DNA of 64,000 bases from Sphingobium xenophagum NBRC 107872. GTDB taxonomy: Bacteria > Pseudomonadota > Alphaproteobacteria > Sphingomonadales > Sphingomonadaceae. Positions 27,069 to 35,546 of the stretch are shown here, in pieces. How positions within the stretch are numbered: the stretch's first letter is position 1; every line of letters starts with the position of its first letter. The stretch covers positions 62,001-126,000 of the forward strand of contig NZ_BARE01000001.1 of NCBI RefSeq assembly GCF_000367345.1, read 5' to 3'. The notes under the pieces were generated by a model. That model had not been told where the DNA came from. It searched no databases and saw nothing but the letters and a program-made list of their open reading frames with translations. The translations under genes and the position numbers were made by a program.

Positions 27069-27986
27069 ATGACCCATGCCGCCGTCCTAGACCATAAGCC
27101 CGTCCCAAGCCGCTGGCTGATCGGCCGCGCGGAACTGGCCCTGATCGGCATAACGATCCTGTGGGGCGGCACATTTCTGATCGTGCATGGCGCGGTAGCC
27201 AATTCTGGCCCGCTCTATTTCGTCGGGCTGCGCTTCGGTACGGCGGCCTTGCTCACCCTGCCGCTGGCGGCTCCGCTGCTGCGGGGCATGACGTTGCGCG
27301 AATTGTGGGCCGGGCTGGTGATCGGGCTGGGCATATTCGCGGGCTACACGCTCCAGACCTGGGGCCTTCAGACGATTTCGAGCAGTTCTTCGGCCTTCAT
27401 CACGGCGGCCTACGTCCCGCTGGTGCCGGTGCTGCAATGGATCATTTTGCGCCGCCGCCCGCGTCTTGCCAGCTGGATCGGGGTGGTTCTGGCCTTCATC
27501 GGCCTGCTGCTCGTCGCCGCGCCGCAAGACGGGGTGAAGATGGGCAAGGGCGAGTTGATCACGCTGGTCAGCACGGTGCCGATCGCGCTGGAGATTATTT
27601 TCATCAGCCTGTTTGCAGGCAGCGTCAACATATTGCGGGTGACGGTGGTGCAGCTCGCGGTAACGTCGCTGCTGGCCTTCGCCTGCATGGTGCCCGTGGG
27701 CGAGGCAATCCCGCCCTTTTCCTGGGCGGTGGTGATCGCCGCCTGCGGCCTGGGCGCGATGACGGCGATCATCCAATTGGTCATGAACTGGGCGCAGCGC
27801 ACCGTGTCGCCGACGCGGGCGACCCTGATCTATGCGGGCGAGCCGGTCTGGGCCGGGATAATCGGGCGGATCGCTGGCGACCGGCTGCCGCCCATGGCGC
27901 TGCTGGGCGGGGCGATGATCGTCGCAGCGGTGATCGTGAGCGAATTACGGCTGGGCAAGCAGGCCGACGGCCCTAGCCTCGCCTGA
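27069..27986 (+). CDS. EamA/DMT superfamily transporter
   Basis: A 305-residue inner-membrane protein with about ten transmembrane helices and two EamA repeats. The first repeat starts LIGITILWGGTFLIVHGAV, and the second includes PTRATLIYAGEPVWAGIIG. Both are typical of drug/metabolite exporters. The substrate is unknown. The 3' end overlaps the convergent crotonase gene by 14 bp, so the two transcripts are antisense at their ends. It may share a transcript with the lipoprotein gene 75 bp upstream. Confidence 0.88.
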   Translation: MTHAAVLDHKPVPSRWLIGRAELALIGITILWGGTFLIVHGAVANSGPLYFVGLRFGTAALLTLPLAAPLLRGMTLRELWAGLVIGLGIFAGYTLQTWGLQTISSSSSAFITAAYVPLVPVLQWIILRRRPRLASWIGVVLAFIGLLLVAAPQDGVKMGKGELITLVSTVPIALEIIFISLFAGSVNILRVTVVQLAVTSLLAFACMVPVGEAIPPFSWAVVIAACGLGAMTAIIQLVMNWAQRTVSPTRATLIYAGEPVWAGIIGRIAGDRLPPMALLGGAMIVAAVIVSELRLGKQADGPSLA

Positions 27987-28734
27987 ACACCGGCGCGCGC
28001 TTTTCGAAGAAGGCGGTGAAGGCTTCCTGTGCTTCGGGTGATGTCAGCGATTCGCGGAACAGTCGCGCCTCTTCGTCGATCCGGGCAGTGAGCATGGCGG
28101 GATCGCCCTTCATCAAGCGGCGGGTGACGGCGAGAGCCTGGGGCGGTTTCGCCATCAGTGCAGCGGCCTTGGCGCGGGCATGGTCGAGCAGTTGGTCGGC
28201 CGGAACGATGGCGGTGACGAGCCCTGCGCGATCGGCCCCTTCCGCATCCATGGGTTCGCCCAGCATCAGCATCGCTGCGGCCTTCGCATGACCCATCAAC
28301 GCTGGCGCGAGCAGGCTGGACCCGGCTTCCGGCACGATCCCCAGATTGACGAACGGCATGACGAAGCGCGCATCGGGCGCGGCGTAGATCAGGTCGCAAT
28401 GGAACAACATGGTCGTGCCGACGCCAACGGCCAGCCCCTGCACCGCCGCGACCAGCGGTTTGTCGAACGCGGCGATCGCGCGGATGAAAGCGAAGGCGGC
28501 AGCGCCCCCTTCCGGCCCGGCCAGAAAATCCTTCAGATCATTGCCCGCGCAAAAGGCGTCGCCACGCCCCGCGAACAGCACGGCGCCAATGTCCGCACGG
28601 GCAGACGCATCGGCGAGCGCGGCGGTCATGGCGCGATACATGGCGGCGGTCAGCGCATTTTTCTTGTCGGGTCGGTCGATGTGGATTTCCAGCACGCCAG
28701 CCTGCTCGATCACCGCAATATGTTCGCTCATCAT
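27973..28734 (-). CDS. Crotonase-fold enoyl-CoA isomerase-like protein
   Basis: A 253-residue crotonase-fold protein with oxyanion-hole segment FCAGNDLKDF (61-70). Neither hydratase Glu is present. The first position reads GVGTTMLFHCD and the second MPFVNLGIVPEAGSS. A single Glu136 in PEAGSS lies where delta3,delta2-enoyl-CoA isomerases such as ECI2/PECI carry their catalytic base. Isomerisation of unsaturated acyl-CoA is therefore more likely than hydration. The gene diverges from the SBF-like transporter and overlaps the DMT gene tail to tail. It starts MMSEH, so the start may be one codon later. Confidence 0.85.
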   Translation of the reverse strand: MMSEHIAVIEQAGVLEIHIDRPDKKNALTAAMYRAMTAALADASARADIGAVLFAGRGDAFCAGNDLKDFLAGPEGGAAAFAFIRAIAAFDKPLVAAVQGLAVGVGTTMLFHCDLIYAAPDARFVMPFVNLGIVPEAGSSLLAPALMGHAKAAAMLMLGEPMDAEGADRAGLVTAIVPADQLLDHARAKAAALMAKPPQALAVTRRLMKGDPAMLTARIDEEARLFRESLTSPEAQEAFTAFFEKRAPVFRRG

Positions 28735-28826
28735 CCGCTCCTTGCCTGCTTGTGCGAATCTGTTGGCTCAATGAAGAGGCGGCGTCTATCCCCGATTTTG
28801 CGCCCTTCCCTGCCCAAGGCTGACCC

Positions 28827-29813
28827 ATGACCCGCCTTCGTGAACTGATCGATCCATTCCTCTTGCTGCTGCTGGGCACGGTTGCGCTAGCGTCATTGCT
28901 GCCCGCGCGTGGTGACGGGGCACGGATCGCGGATGCCGTGGCGGATGCGGGCATCGTCCTGCTGTTTTTTCTGCATGGCGCAAAATTGTCGCGCGCCGCA
29001 ATCTGGGACGGGGCCAAGGCCTGGCGGCTGCATCTGGCGGTACTGGCGACGACTTTCGCCGTCTTTCCGCTGCTGGGGCTGGCAAGCCAGCAGATCGGCG
29101 CGGTGCCAGACGGGATGCGGGCCGGGCTGCTGTTCCTGACGCTGCTGCCATCGACTGTGCAATCGTCCATCGCCTTTACCGCTATCGCGCGGGGGAATGT
29201 CGCCGCTGCGGTCGTCAGCGCCTCCTTCTCCAATCTGCTGGGCATTGTCCTGACGCCTTTGCTGGTCGCGCTGCTGATGCAGAGGACGGGCAGCGGCAGT
29301 CTGATCTCGCTGGCCTCGGTCGAGGGGATCGTGCTGCAATTGCTGCTCCCCTTCCTGATCGGGCATCTGGCGCGGCCCTGGATTGGCGGGTTCGTGGCGC
29401 GGCACAAGGCGATGATCGGACGGGTCGATCGCGGATCGATATTGCTGGTGGTCTATGCCGCCTTCAGCGCGGCAGTGGTTGAGGGGCTGTGGCAGACGGT
29501 GTCTGCGGGGGAAATGGCGCTGCTGGCGGGTCTTTGCGTTGCCCTGCTGGCGGTGGTCCTGTGCTTCACCTGGGGGCTGGGGCGGATGATGGGCCTGGCG
29601 CGGGCGGAGCGGATCGTGCTGGTCTTTTGCGGGTCGAAGAAAAGCCTGGCAACCGGGGTACCGATGGCCGGATTGCTGTTCCCGGCGAGTAGCGTCGGCG
29701 CGATCCTGCTGCCGGTGATGCTGTTCCACCAGATCCAGTTGATGGCCTGCGCCGTGCTGGCGCGGCGTTATGGCGCGCAGGTCGACAAAGCCGACACTGA
29801 GCTGGACATATAG
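28827..29813 (+). CDS. Bile acid:sodium symporter-like (SBF-like) transporter
   Basis: A 328-residue membrane protein with about nine or ten helices, starting LIDPFLLLLLGTVALASLLP. Features of the SBF-like/SLC10A7 branch are VLLFFLHGAKLS, LTLLPSTVQSSIAF (pseudo-repeat core), and FCGSKKSLATGVPMA near the C-terminus. Homologues move organic anions with sodium; the substrate here is unknown. The Rieske oxygenase gene starts 67 bp downstream on the same strand, so uptake of that enzyme's substrate is a possible role (inference). Confidence 0.88.
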   Translation: MTRLRELIDPFLLLLLGTVALASLLPARGDGARIADAVADAGIVLLFFLHGAKLSRAAIWDGAKAWRLHLAVLATTFAVFPLLGLASQQIGAVPDGMRAGLLFLTLLPSTVQSSIAFTAIARGNVAAAVVSASFSNLLGIVLTPLLVALLMQRTGSGSLISLASVEGIVLQLLLPFLIGHLARPWIGGFVARHKAMIGRVDRGSILLVVYAAFSAAVVEGLWQTVSAGEMALLAGLCVALLAVVLCFTWGLGRMMGLARAERIVLVFCGSKKSLATGVPMAGLLFPASSVGAILLPVMLFHQIQLMACAVLARRYGAQVDKADTELDI

Positions 29814-29880
29814 CTGGCATGAACGCGGGTTATATTATACGTTTGTAAAATTGATCGGCAGCGTCGGGGGATGCGCGGAA

Positions 29881-31041
29881 ATGGTGGAGCAGGCAGGAAG
29901 CGGGGCAGACCCGGATGCGGGCTGGAGCCTGCCGGCCTGGACCTATAGCGACCCGGAATTTTTCGCCGCCGAAGTCGAGCGCATCTTTCGCCCCGCTTGG
30001 CAGATCGTCTGCCACATCAGCGACATAGCCCAGCCGGGCGATTTCCAGACGCTCGACTATATCGGTGAAAGCGTCATCGTCATCCGGGGCGAGGATGGCG
30101 CGGTGCGCGCCTTTACCAATGTCTGCCGCCATCGCGGCGCGCGGATCGTCGACGGGGTGTCGGGCTGCGCCAGAAAGCTGGTTTGCCCCTATCATGGCTG
30201 GACCTATGAGAGTGACGGACGGCTGACCGGCGTGCCGATGAAGGCGGGCTATGCCATGGACCTGGCCGACCATGGCCTGACGCCCGTGCAGGTCGAGGAT
30301 TTTCACGGATTTCTCTTCGTCCGCCTGACCGATGATGGTGGCCCTTCGGTCGCGCAGATGATGGCCCCCTATGTCGAGGAAATCGCGCCCTATCGCTTTG
30401 CCGACCTGCGCGCGCTGGGGCGGGTGACGTTGCGGCCACGCAGCGTGAACTGGAAGAACATCGGCGACAATTATTCCGACGGGCTGCACATCAACGTCGC
30501 GCATCCGGGCCTTAAACGGCTGATGGGCGACGGCTATGGCGTGGAGGCCAGCGCCCATGTCGACAAGATGTGGGGGCCGATCGTCGATCGGCCATCGGCC
30601 AACTGGTCGGAGCGCGCCTATCAGCACTTCCTGCCCGCCGTGCCGCACCTGTCGCCGGAGCGGCAGCGGCTATGGACCTATTTCAAGCTGTGGCCCAATT
30701 TCGCGTTCGACATCTATCCCGATCAGGTCGATTTCATGGCCTGGCTGCCCGTGTCGCCGACGCAGACGCTGATCCGCGAGATCAGCTATGCGGTGCCGGA
30801 TGACCGTAGGGAGATGAAGGCGGCGCGCTATCTCAACTGGCGGATCAACCGGCAGGTCAATGCAGAGGATACGGCGCTGGTCGCGCGGGTGCAGGCGGGC
30901 ATGGCGTCGCACAGTTTCACCGTCGGGCCGCTGCATCATGATGAAGTGGCGCTGCGCCATTTTTGCGGGCGGATACGGGCGATTATTCCACAGGCGCGGC
31001 AGCACCGCGCACCCGCGGCGGGATGGAGCGCGAACGCATGA
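29881..31041 (+). CDS. Rieske non-heme iron oxygenase, large subunit
   Basis: A 386-residue ring-hydroxylating-type oxygenase. Rieske ligands are Cys82, His84, Cys102 and His105 (CRHRG...CPYHGW). The mononuclear iron site is Asp200, His203 and His208 in GDNYSDGLHINVAH, with the same 3- and 5-residue spacing as naphthalene dioxygenase. The C-terminal catalytic domain fits an alpha subunit. No small subunit, ferredoxin or reductase gene is adjacent, so electron supply must come from elsewhere. The stop overlaps the next gene by 4 nt. Substrate unknown. The start was taken at the ATG at 29881; an upstream in-frame start would run back into the transporter gene. Confidence 0.9.
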   Translation: MVEQAGSGADPDAGWSLPAWTYSDPEFFAAEVERIFRPAWQIVCHISDIAQPGDFQTLDYIGESVIVIRGEDGAVRAFTNVCRHRGARIVDGVSGCARKLVCPYHGWTYESDGRLTGVPMKAGYAMDLADHGLTPVQVEDFHGFLFVRLTDDGGPSVAQMMAPYVEEIAPYRFADLRALGRVTLRPRSVNWKNIGDNYSDGLHINVAHPGLKRLMGDGYGVEASAHVDKMWGPIVDRPSANWSERAYQHFLPAVPHLSPERQRLWTYFKLWPNFAFDIYPDQVDFMAWLPVSPTQTLIREISYAVPDDRREMKAARYLNWRINRQVNAEDTALVARVQAGMASHSFTVGPLHHDEVALRHFCGRIRAIIPQARQHRAPAAGWSANA

Positions 31042-32648
31042 CCAAAAGCTACGACGCCGTCATCATCGGCGGGGGGCATAACGGGCTGGTGTGCGCCTTC
31101 TATCTGGCGCGGGCTGGCTATAAGGTGCGTATTCTGGAGCGCCGCGACGTCGTTGGCGGTGCCGCGGTGACGGAGGAATTTCACCCCGGTTTCCGCAACT
31201 CGACCGCCAGCTACACGGTCAGCCTGCTCAATCCCAAGGTCATTGCCGATATGAAGCTGGCCGATCACGGCTATCGCGTCATCGAACGGCCCATCAGCAA
31301 TTTCCTGCCCCAGCCCGATGGCGGCTATCTGAAACTGGGCGGCGGGCTGGAACGGACGCAGGCGGAATTCGCCCGGTTCAGCACGAAGGACGCCGCCGCC
31401 CTGCCCGCTTATTATGATGCGCTGGAGGTGGTGGCCGACATATTGCGCGACCTGGTGCTGAAGAGTCCGCCCAATGTCGGCGACGGCCTGTCGATGATCA
31501 TCGACGCGCTGAAACAGGGGCGACGCATTGCGGGACTGACCATCGAACAGCAGCGCGATACGCTCGACCTGTTCACCAAATCGGCGCGCAGCTTCCTGGA
31601 CGGCTGGTTCGAGAGTGACGCGGTGAAGGCTGCGTTCGGGTTCGATGCCGTGGTAGGCAATTATGCGTCGCCCGACACGCCAGGCAGTGCCTATGTGCTG
31701 CTGCACCATGTCTTTGGCGAGGTGAACGGAAAGAAGGGCGCCTGGGGCCACAGCGTCGGCGGCATGGGGATGATCACCCAGATCATGGCACGGGTCGTGA
31801 CCGCCATGGGGGTGGAGATCAGCCTGGAAGCGCCGGTCGGGCGCGTGCTGGTGGACGGCGCGCGGGCCGTGGGCGTGCGGCTGGAGAGCGGCGAAGAGGT
31901 GATGGGCAAGGCAGTGATCGCCAATGTCGGGCCGAAACTTCTGTATGAACGGATGATGGCTCCGGCCGATCTGCCCGCCGATTTCGCCAGGCGGATCAAG
32001 GCGTTCAAGGCCGGTTCCGGCACGTTCCGCATGAATGTGGCGCTGAGCGCCCTGCCCGATTTCACCTGCCTGCCCGGCGTGGGGGAGCATCATCAGTCGG
32101 GCATTATCTTGGCGCCGACGCTGGATTATATGGATCGGGCGTTCATGGACGCCAAGCGCGATGGCTGGTCGAAAGCGCCGATCGTCGAAATGCTGATCCC
32201 GTCCACCATCGACCCCTCTCTGGCGCCTGAAGGATGCCATGTCGCCAGCCTCTTCTGCCAGCAATTCGCGCCTGAACTGCCGGATGGCCGTAGCTGGGAC
32301 GATGAGCGGGAGGCGGCGGCGGACTGCATCATCGCCACGGTGGAGGCCGCCGCGCCCGGCTTTGCGCAAAGCGTGATCGCGCGGCAAATCCACTCGCCGC
32401 TGGACCTGGAGCGCAAATTCGGGCTGGTCGGCGGCGACATCATGCACGGCCATCTGTCGCTGGACCAGATGTGGGCCGCGCGCCCGGTGCTGGGCCATGG
32501 CTCCTATCGCGGGCCGGTGAAGGGCCTGTATATGTGCGGCGCGGGGACGCATCCCGGCGGCGGCGTGACCGGCGCACCGGGGCATAACGCCGCGCGGGAG
32601 GTGTTGCGGGACGGGGCGCTGCTGGGGCGGCTTCGGGGCCGAGGGTGA
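31038..32648 (+). CDS. FAD-dependent phytoene-desaturase/PYROXD2-like oxidoreductase
   Basis: A 536-residue flavoprotein. The dinucleotide loop AVIIGGGHNGLVCAFYLARAG starts at residue 7, followed by the ERR acidic end of strand 2 and VVGGAAVTEE. The C-terminus holds MCGAGTHPGGGVTGAPGHNA, the FAD-binding end of the CrtI/PYROXD2 family. No carotenoid synthesis gene is nearby, so it is more like the PYROXD2 branch than a true phytoene desaturase. It is translationally coupled to the Rieske oxygenase (ATGA), implying the two act on one substrate or successive steps. Reaction unknown. Confidence 0.88.
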   Translation: MTKSYDAVIIGGGHNGLVCAFYLARAGYKVRILERRDVVGGAAVTEEFHPGFRNSTASYTVSLLNPKVIADMKLADHGYRVIERPISNFLPQPDGGYLKLGGGLERTQAEFARFSTKDAAALPAYYDALEVVADILRDLVLKSPPNVGDGLSMIIDALKQGRRIAGLTIEQQRDTLDLFTKSARSFLDGWFESDAVKAAFGFDAVVGNYASPDTPGSAYVLLHHVFGEVNGKKGAWGHSVGGMGMITQIMARVVTAMGVEISLEAPVGRVLVDGARAVGVRLESGEEVMGKAVIANVGPKLLYERMMAPADLPADFARRIKAFKAGSGTFRMNVALSALPDFTCLPGVGEHHQSGIILAPTLDYMDRAFMDAKRDGWSKAPIVEMLIPSTIDPSLAPEGCHVASLFCQQFAPELPDGRSWDDEREAAADCIIATVEAAAPGFAQSVIARQIHSPLDLERKFGLVGGDIMHGHLSLDQMWAARPVLGHGSYRGPVKGLYMCGAGTHPGGGVTGAPGHNAAREVLRDGALLGRLRGRG

Positions 32649-32673
32649 CTCCGATCCCAAGGAAAGAACAAGG

Positions 32674-32740
32674 CTTCGACAAGCTCAGCCCGAACGGTTG
32701 AGATATTCTATCCCCGTTCACCCTGAGCCTGTCGAAGGGG
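32674..32740. repeat. Paired REP-like element 3' of the GIY-YIG gene
   Basis: CTTCGACAAGCTCAGCCC-GAACGG (32674-32697) and CCGTTCACCCTGAGCC-TGTCGAAG (32714-32737) are arranged tail to tail. The second arm supplies the last codons and stop of the GIY-YIG gene. Confidence 0.85.
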
Positions 32741-33023
32741 CGTCCTTTCTGCTTCGTGCCAACACGCTGATCTCGTCCCAATCGCCCCGGATCAACGCCA
32801 TTTTCTTGGCCCTGCTCCAGCCTTTCAAACGACGCTCCATTTCCAGCGCCTCAATGCGCTGGGTGAAACATTCGCACCAGACCAGTTTTACCGGCAGCCT
32901 GTCACTGGTGAAACCGGCGATACTCCCCTGCTCATGCTGAGCGATACGCTGTTCCAGATTGTCGGTATGACCAACATAGAAAGCGCCGCCTGCGCAATGC
33001 AGCATATAGGTCCAGAATGGCAT
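32718..33023 (-). CDS. GIY-YIG nuclease family protein
   Basis: A 101-residue single-domain protein of the YhbQ/UPF0213 kind. It starts [20 protein letters not shown], with the TYML...FYVG version of the GIY-YIG core. The rest of the active-site framework follows: [35 protein letters not shown] (the Glu metal ligand) and [11 protein letters not shown]-like elements bound it on both sides, and its final six residues and stop codon are read from the 3' element. It is antisense to the surrounding + strand genes. Small members have unclear roles in DNA processing. Codon usage is a little less GC-biased than that of its neighbours. Confidence 0.88.
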   Translation of the reverse strand: MPFWTYMLHCAGGAFYVGHTDNLEQRIAQHEQGSIAGFTSDRLPVKLVWCECFTQRIEALEMERRLKGWSRAKKMALIRGDWDEISVLARSRKDAPSTGSG

Positions 33024-33048
33024 CGGGACAGAACAACAGAAGAGCGGG

Positions 33049-33073
33049 CCTTCGACAAGCTCAGCCCGAACGG
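33049..33073. repeat. Single REP-like arm 5' of the GIY-YIG gene
   Basis: CCTTCGACAAGCTCAGCCCG-AACGG is a single arm of the window's repeat family, 26 bp upstream of the GIY-YIG start codon. Confidence 0.8.
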
Positions 33074-33144
33074 ATGTCGGGTTTGCGTTCAACTTCATCA
33101 CCGCTCCCTTGCCCTCTCTCCTCCCCTCGCCTAAAGCGCATCCC

Positions 33145-34140
33145 ATGCCCGAAACGACCGCCGCGCCCGCTTCGTCCGACCTGACCGGTCGGGCGCTGTT
33201 TCCGCACAGGCATTTGCTGTCCATTGCGGACCTGATGCCCTGGGAAATCCGTTTTTTACTGGACGAGGCGGAGCATTGGGCGCGGGCGAACCGCAGCGGC
33301 GCGCGCAAGCATGATGACCGGCTGGCCGGGATGACGCAGATCAACGCCTTTTTCGAGAATAGCACGCGGACATTGCTGTCGTTCGAGATTGCGGGCAAGC
33401 GGCTGGGCGCCGACGTGGTCAATATGCATGCGGGCCAGTCGAGCGTGAAGAAGGGCGAGACGCTGATCGACACGGCGATGACATTGAACGCCATGGCCGC
33501 CGATGTCATCGTGATCCGCCATGCCAGTTCCGGCGCAGTCGCGCTGATCGCGGACAAGGTGGACTGCCCGGTGCTGAACGCGGGCGATGGCTGGCACCAG
33601 CATCCCACGCAAGCGCTGCTGGACGCGCTGACCATCCGGCGGCGCAAGGGCGGTTTCGAAGGGCTGGTCGTCGCGATCTGCGGCGATGTGTTGCACAGCC
33701 GGGTCGCGCGCTCCAACATGCTGTGCCTTGCCGCTCTGGGCGCGCAGGTCCGGGCGGTCGCGCCCCCCACGCTGATGCCACCGGAAGTGGAGATGCTGGG
33801 CGCGACGCCCTTCACCAACATGGCGCAGGGGCTGGACGGTGCGGACGTGGTGATGATGCTGCGGCTTCAGAATGAGCGGATGGACGGGGCGTTCATTCCG
33901 TCGGCGCGCGAATATCACATGCTCTACGGCCTGACGCCTGAGCGGCTGGCGCTGGCCAAGCCCGACGCGCTGGTGATGCATCCCGGCCCGATGAACCGGG
34001 GCGTGGAGATTGCCAGCGTGGTGGCGGATCATCCCACGCGCTCCGCGATCACCGAACAGGTGGAAATGGGCGTGGCGATCCGCATGGCGTGCCTGGACGT
34101 ACTGACGCGCGGCGCGCGGGGTGTGGAGGGATGGGCGTGA
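33145..34140 (+). CDS. pyrB: Aspartate carbamoyltransferase catalytic chain
   Basis: A 331-residue enzyme that makes carbamoyl-aspartate in pyrimidine synthesis. The carbamoyl-phosphate loop is [13 protein letters not shown] (69-81), SVKKGETL is the mobile loop, [12 protein letters not shown] and the later [12 protein letters not shown] are further active-site motifs. It is about 20 residues longer than E. coli PyrB, with an N-terminal extension. No pyrI follows. Instead the next gene is a dihydroorotase homologue lacking metal ligands, as in the Pseudomonas-type ATCase complex. The ATG at 33145 is preferred over one 12 codons upstream by homology of the N-terminus. Confidence 0.95.
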   Translation: MPETTAAPASSDLTGRALFPHRHLLSIADLMPWEIRFLLDEAEHWARANRSGARKHDDRLAGMTQINAFFENSTRTLLSFEIAGKRLGADVVNMHAGQSSVKKGETLIDTAMTLNAMAADVIVIRHASSGAVALIADKVDCPVLNAGDGWHQHPTQALLDALTIRRRKGGFEGLVVAICGDVLHSRVARSNMLCLAALGAQVRAVAPPTLMPPEVEMLGATPFTNMAQGLDGADVVMMLRLQNERMDGAFIPSAREYHMLYGLTPERLALAKPDALVMHPGPMNRGVEIASVVADHPTRSAITEQVEMGVAIRMACLDVLTRGARGVEGWA

Positions 34141-34155
34141 TGAATTCCACAACCT

Positions 34156-34240
34156 CCGTTCGGGCTGAGCCTGTCGAAGCCCTGACCTTTTCCTTGACGC
34201 AAAAGAAAGAACGGCCCTTCGACAGGCTCAGGGCGAACGG
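34156..34240. repeat. Paired REP-like element between pyrB and the pyrC-like gene
   Basis: CCGTTCGGGCTGAGCCTGTC-GAAG (34156-34179) and CTTCGACAGGCTCAGGGCGA-ACGG are head to head across about 36 nt that contains AAGAAAGAACGGCC. The element lies within a likely operon and ends about 18 bp before the GTG start of the next gene. Confidence 0.88.
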
Positions 34241-34257
34241 TTTAGGGGTGTTTCTCG

Positions 34258-35481
34258 GTGACTAAACTCGCCATCATCAACGGTCGCCTGGCCGATCCTG
34301 CGGGGGATGCGCTGCTCTCCGGCTCCATCCTGATCGAAGGCGATCGGATCGTCGCAGCCGGGGACATCGCCGTGCCTGCGGACGCGGAGCGGATCGATGC
34401 GCAGGGGCAGGTTGTCGCGCCGGGCCTTGTCGACCTGGGCGTCTTTGCGACGGACAAGCCCGCCTTTCATTTTGGCGGGATCACGCGCGCGGCGCTGATG
34501 CCCGACCAGTCGTCGCTGCTGGACGATGCGGCGCTGATCCGGCAGGCGACGCGGGCGGGGAAGCCCGATTTCTGGGTCCACCCGATCGCGGCGGCGACGC
34601 GCGGCCTCAAGGGAACGGAACTGGCCGAGATTGGCATGATGCAGGCGGCCGGCGCGAAGGCGGTCGGCACCGGGCGGCAGTGGATCGCGGATTCGGGCGT
34701 GATGCTGCGGGTATTATCCTATGCGGCCGGGCTGGGGCAGACGGTGATCGCCCATGCCGAGGATGGCGGGCTGGCGGGCAAGGCGGTGGCGACGAGCGGT
34801 GAGACGGCGACGCGGCTGGGCCTGCCGCACGCGCCCGCCTGCGCCGAAGCCATGGCGATCGCGCGGGACATCATGCTGGCGCGGCAGGCGGGCGCGGCGA
34901 TCCATTTCCGGCTGGTGACGACCAGGGCTGGCTTCGACCTCATTCGCGCGGCCAAGGCGGAAGGGCTGCGGGTCAGTTGCGGCATCAGTCCTGCCTATCT
35001 GTTCCTGGCCGACAATGCGGTGACCGATTTCCGCACCTTCGCCCGCCTGTCGCCCCCGCTCCGGTCGGAGGATGATCGCAAGGCGAGCATCGCGGCGGTC
35101 GCGGACGGCACGGTGGACGTCATCACGTCCAGCCATGATCCGCGCGGGGCGGAGGACAAGCGCCTGCCCTTCGCCGACGCCTCGCCCGGCATGGCGGGGG
35201 CGGAGACGCTGCTGGCGCTCTCGCTCAATCTGGTGCGGGATGGGCATGTGTCGCTCAACCGGCTGATGACACTGCTGAGCGCCAATCCGGCCAGGATTTT
35301 GGGCGTCAATGCGGGCAGCTTTGCAAGCGGCAGCGCGGCGGACCTGATCTTTGTCGACCCCGACGCGCCGTGGATCGTCGACAGCGGAAAAATGGCGGCG
35401 GCGGCAGGCAACACACCGTTCGACCGGGTGCCGGTGCAGGGCCGCGCCCGGCGGATCATGAAGGGCGGCGTGTTTTTGTAA
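34258..35481 (+). CDS. pyrX: Dihydroorotase homologue without metal-binding motifs (PyrC'/PyrX type)
   Basis: A 407-residue amidohydrolase-fold protein starting with GTG. Where active dihydroorotases have DxHxH after PGxxD, this one reads PGLVDLGVF (56-63). The SPHH ligand site is SPAYLFL (244-250), and the TDHAPH catalytic site is SSHDPRG (291-297). An isolated AHAED remains at 165-169. Catalysis is therefore unlikely. In Pseudomonas an inactive homologue beside pyrB is a structural subunit of aspartate carbamoyltransferase, and the same is inferred here from the adjacency. A separate active PyrC should exist elsewhere in the genome. Confidence 0.88.
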   Translation: MTKLAIINGRLADPAGDALLSGSILIEGDRIVAAGDIAVPADAERIDAQGQVVAPGLVDLGVFATDKPAFHFGGITRAALMPDQSSLLDDAALIRQATRAGKPDFWVHPIAAATRGLKGTELAEIGMMQAAGAKAVGTGRQWIADSGVMLRVLSYAAGLGQTVIAHAEDGGLAGKAVATSGETATRLGLPHAPACAEAMAIARDIMLARQAGAAIHFRLVTTRAGFDLIRAAKAEGLRVSCGISPAYLFLADNAVTDFRTFARLSPPLRSEDDRKASIAAVADGTVDVITSSHDPRGAEDKRLPFADASPGMAGAETLLALSLNLVRDGHVSLNRLMTLLSANPARILGVNAGSFASGSAADLIFVDPDAPWIVDSGKMAAAAGNTPFDRVPVQGRARRIMKGGVFL

Positions 35482-35546
35482 CCCCTGCGGGCGGGAACCG
35501 CCCTCCCCCTTCATGCGCTTGCCTGGTGTAGCAACAGGGGAAACCG

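Noticed and set aside
31038-32648. Carotenoid desaturase crtI
   Set aside because: The fold is shared, but no crtB, crtE or crtY is near, and the coupling to a Rieske oxygenase fits a PYROXD2-like enzyme better.
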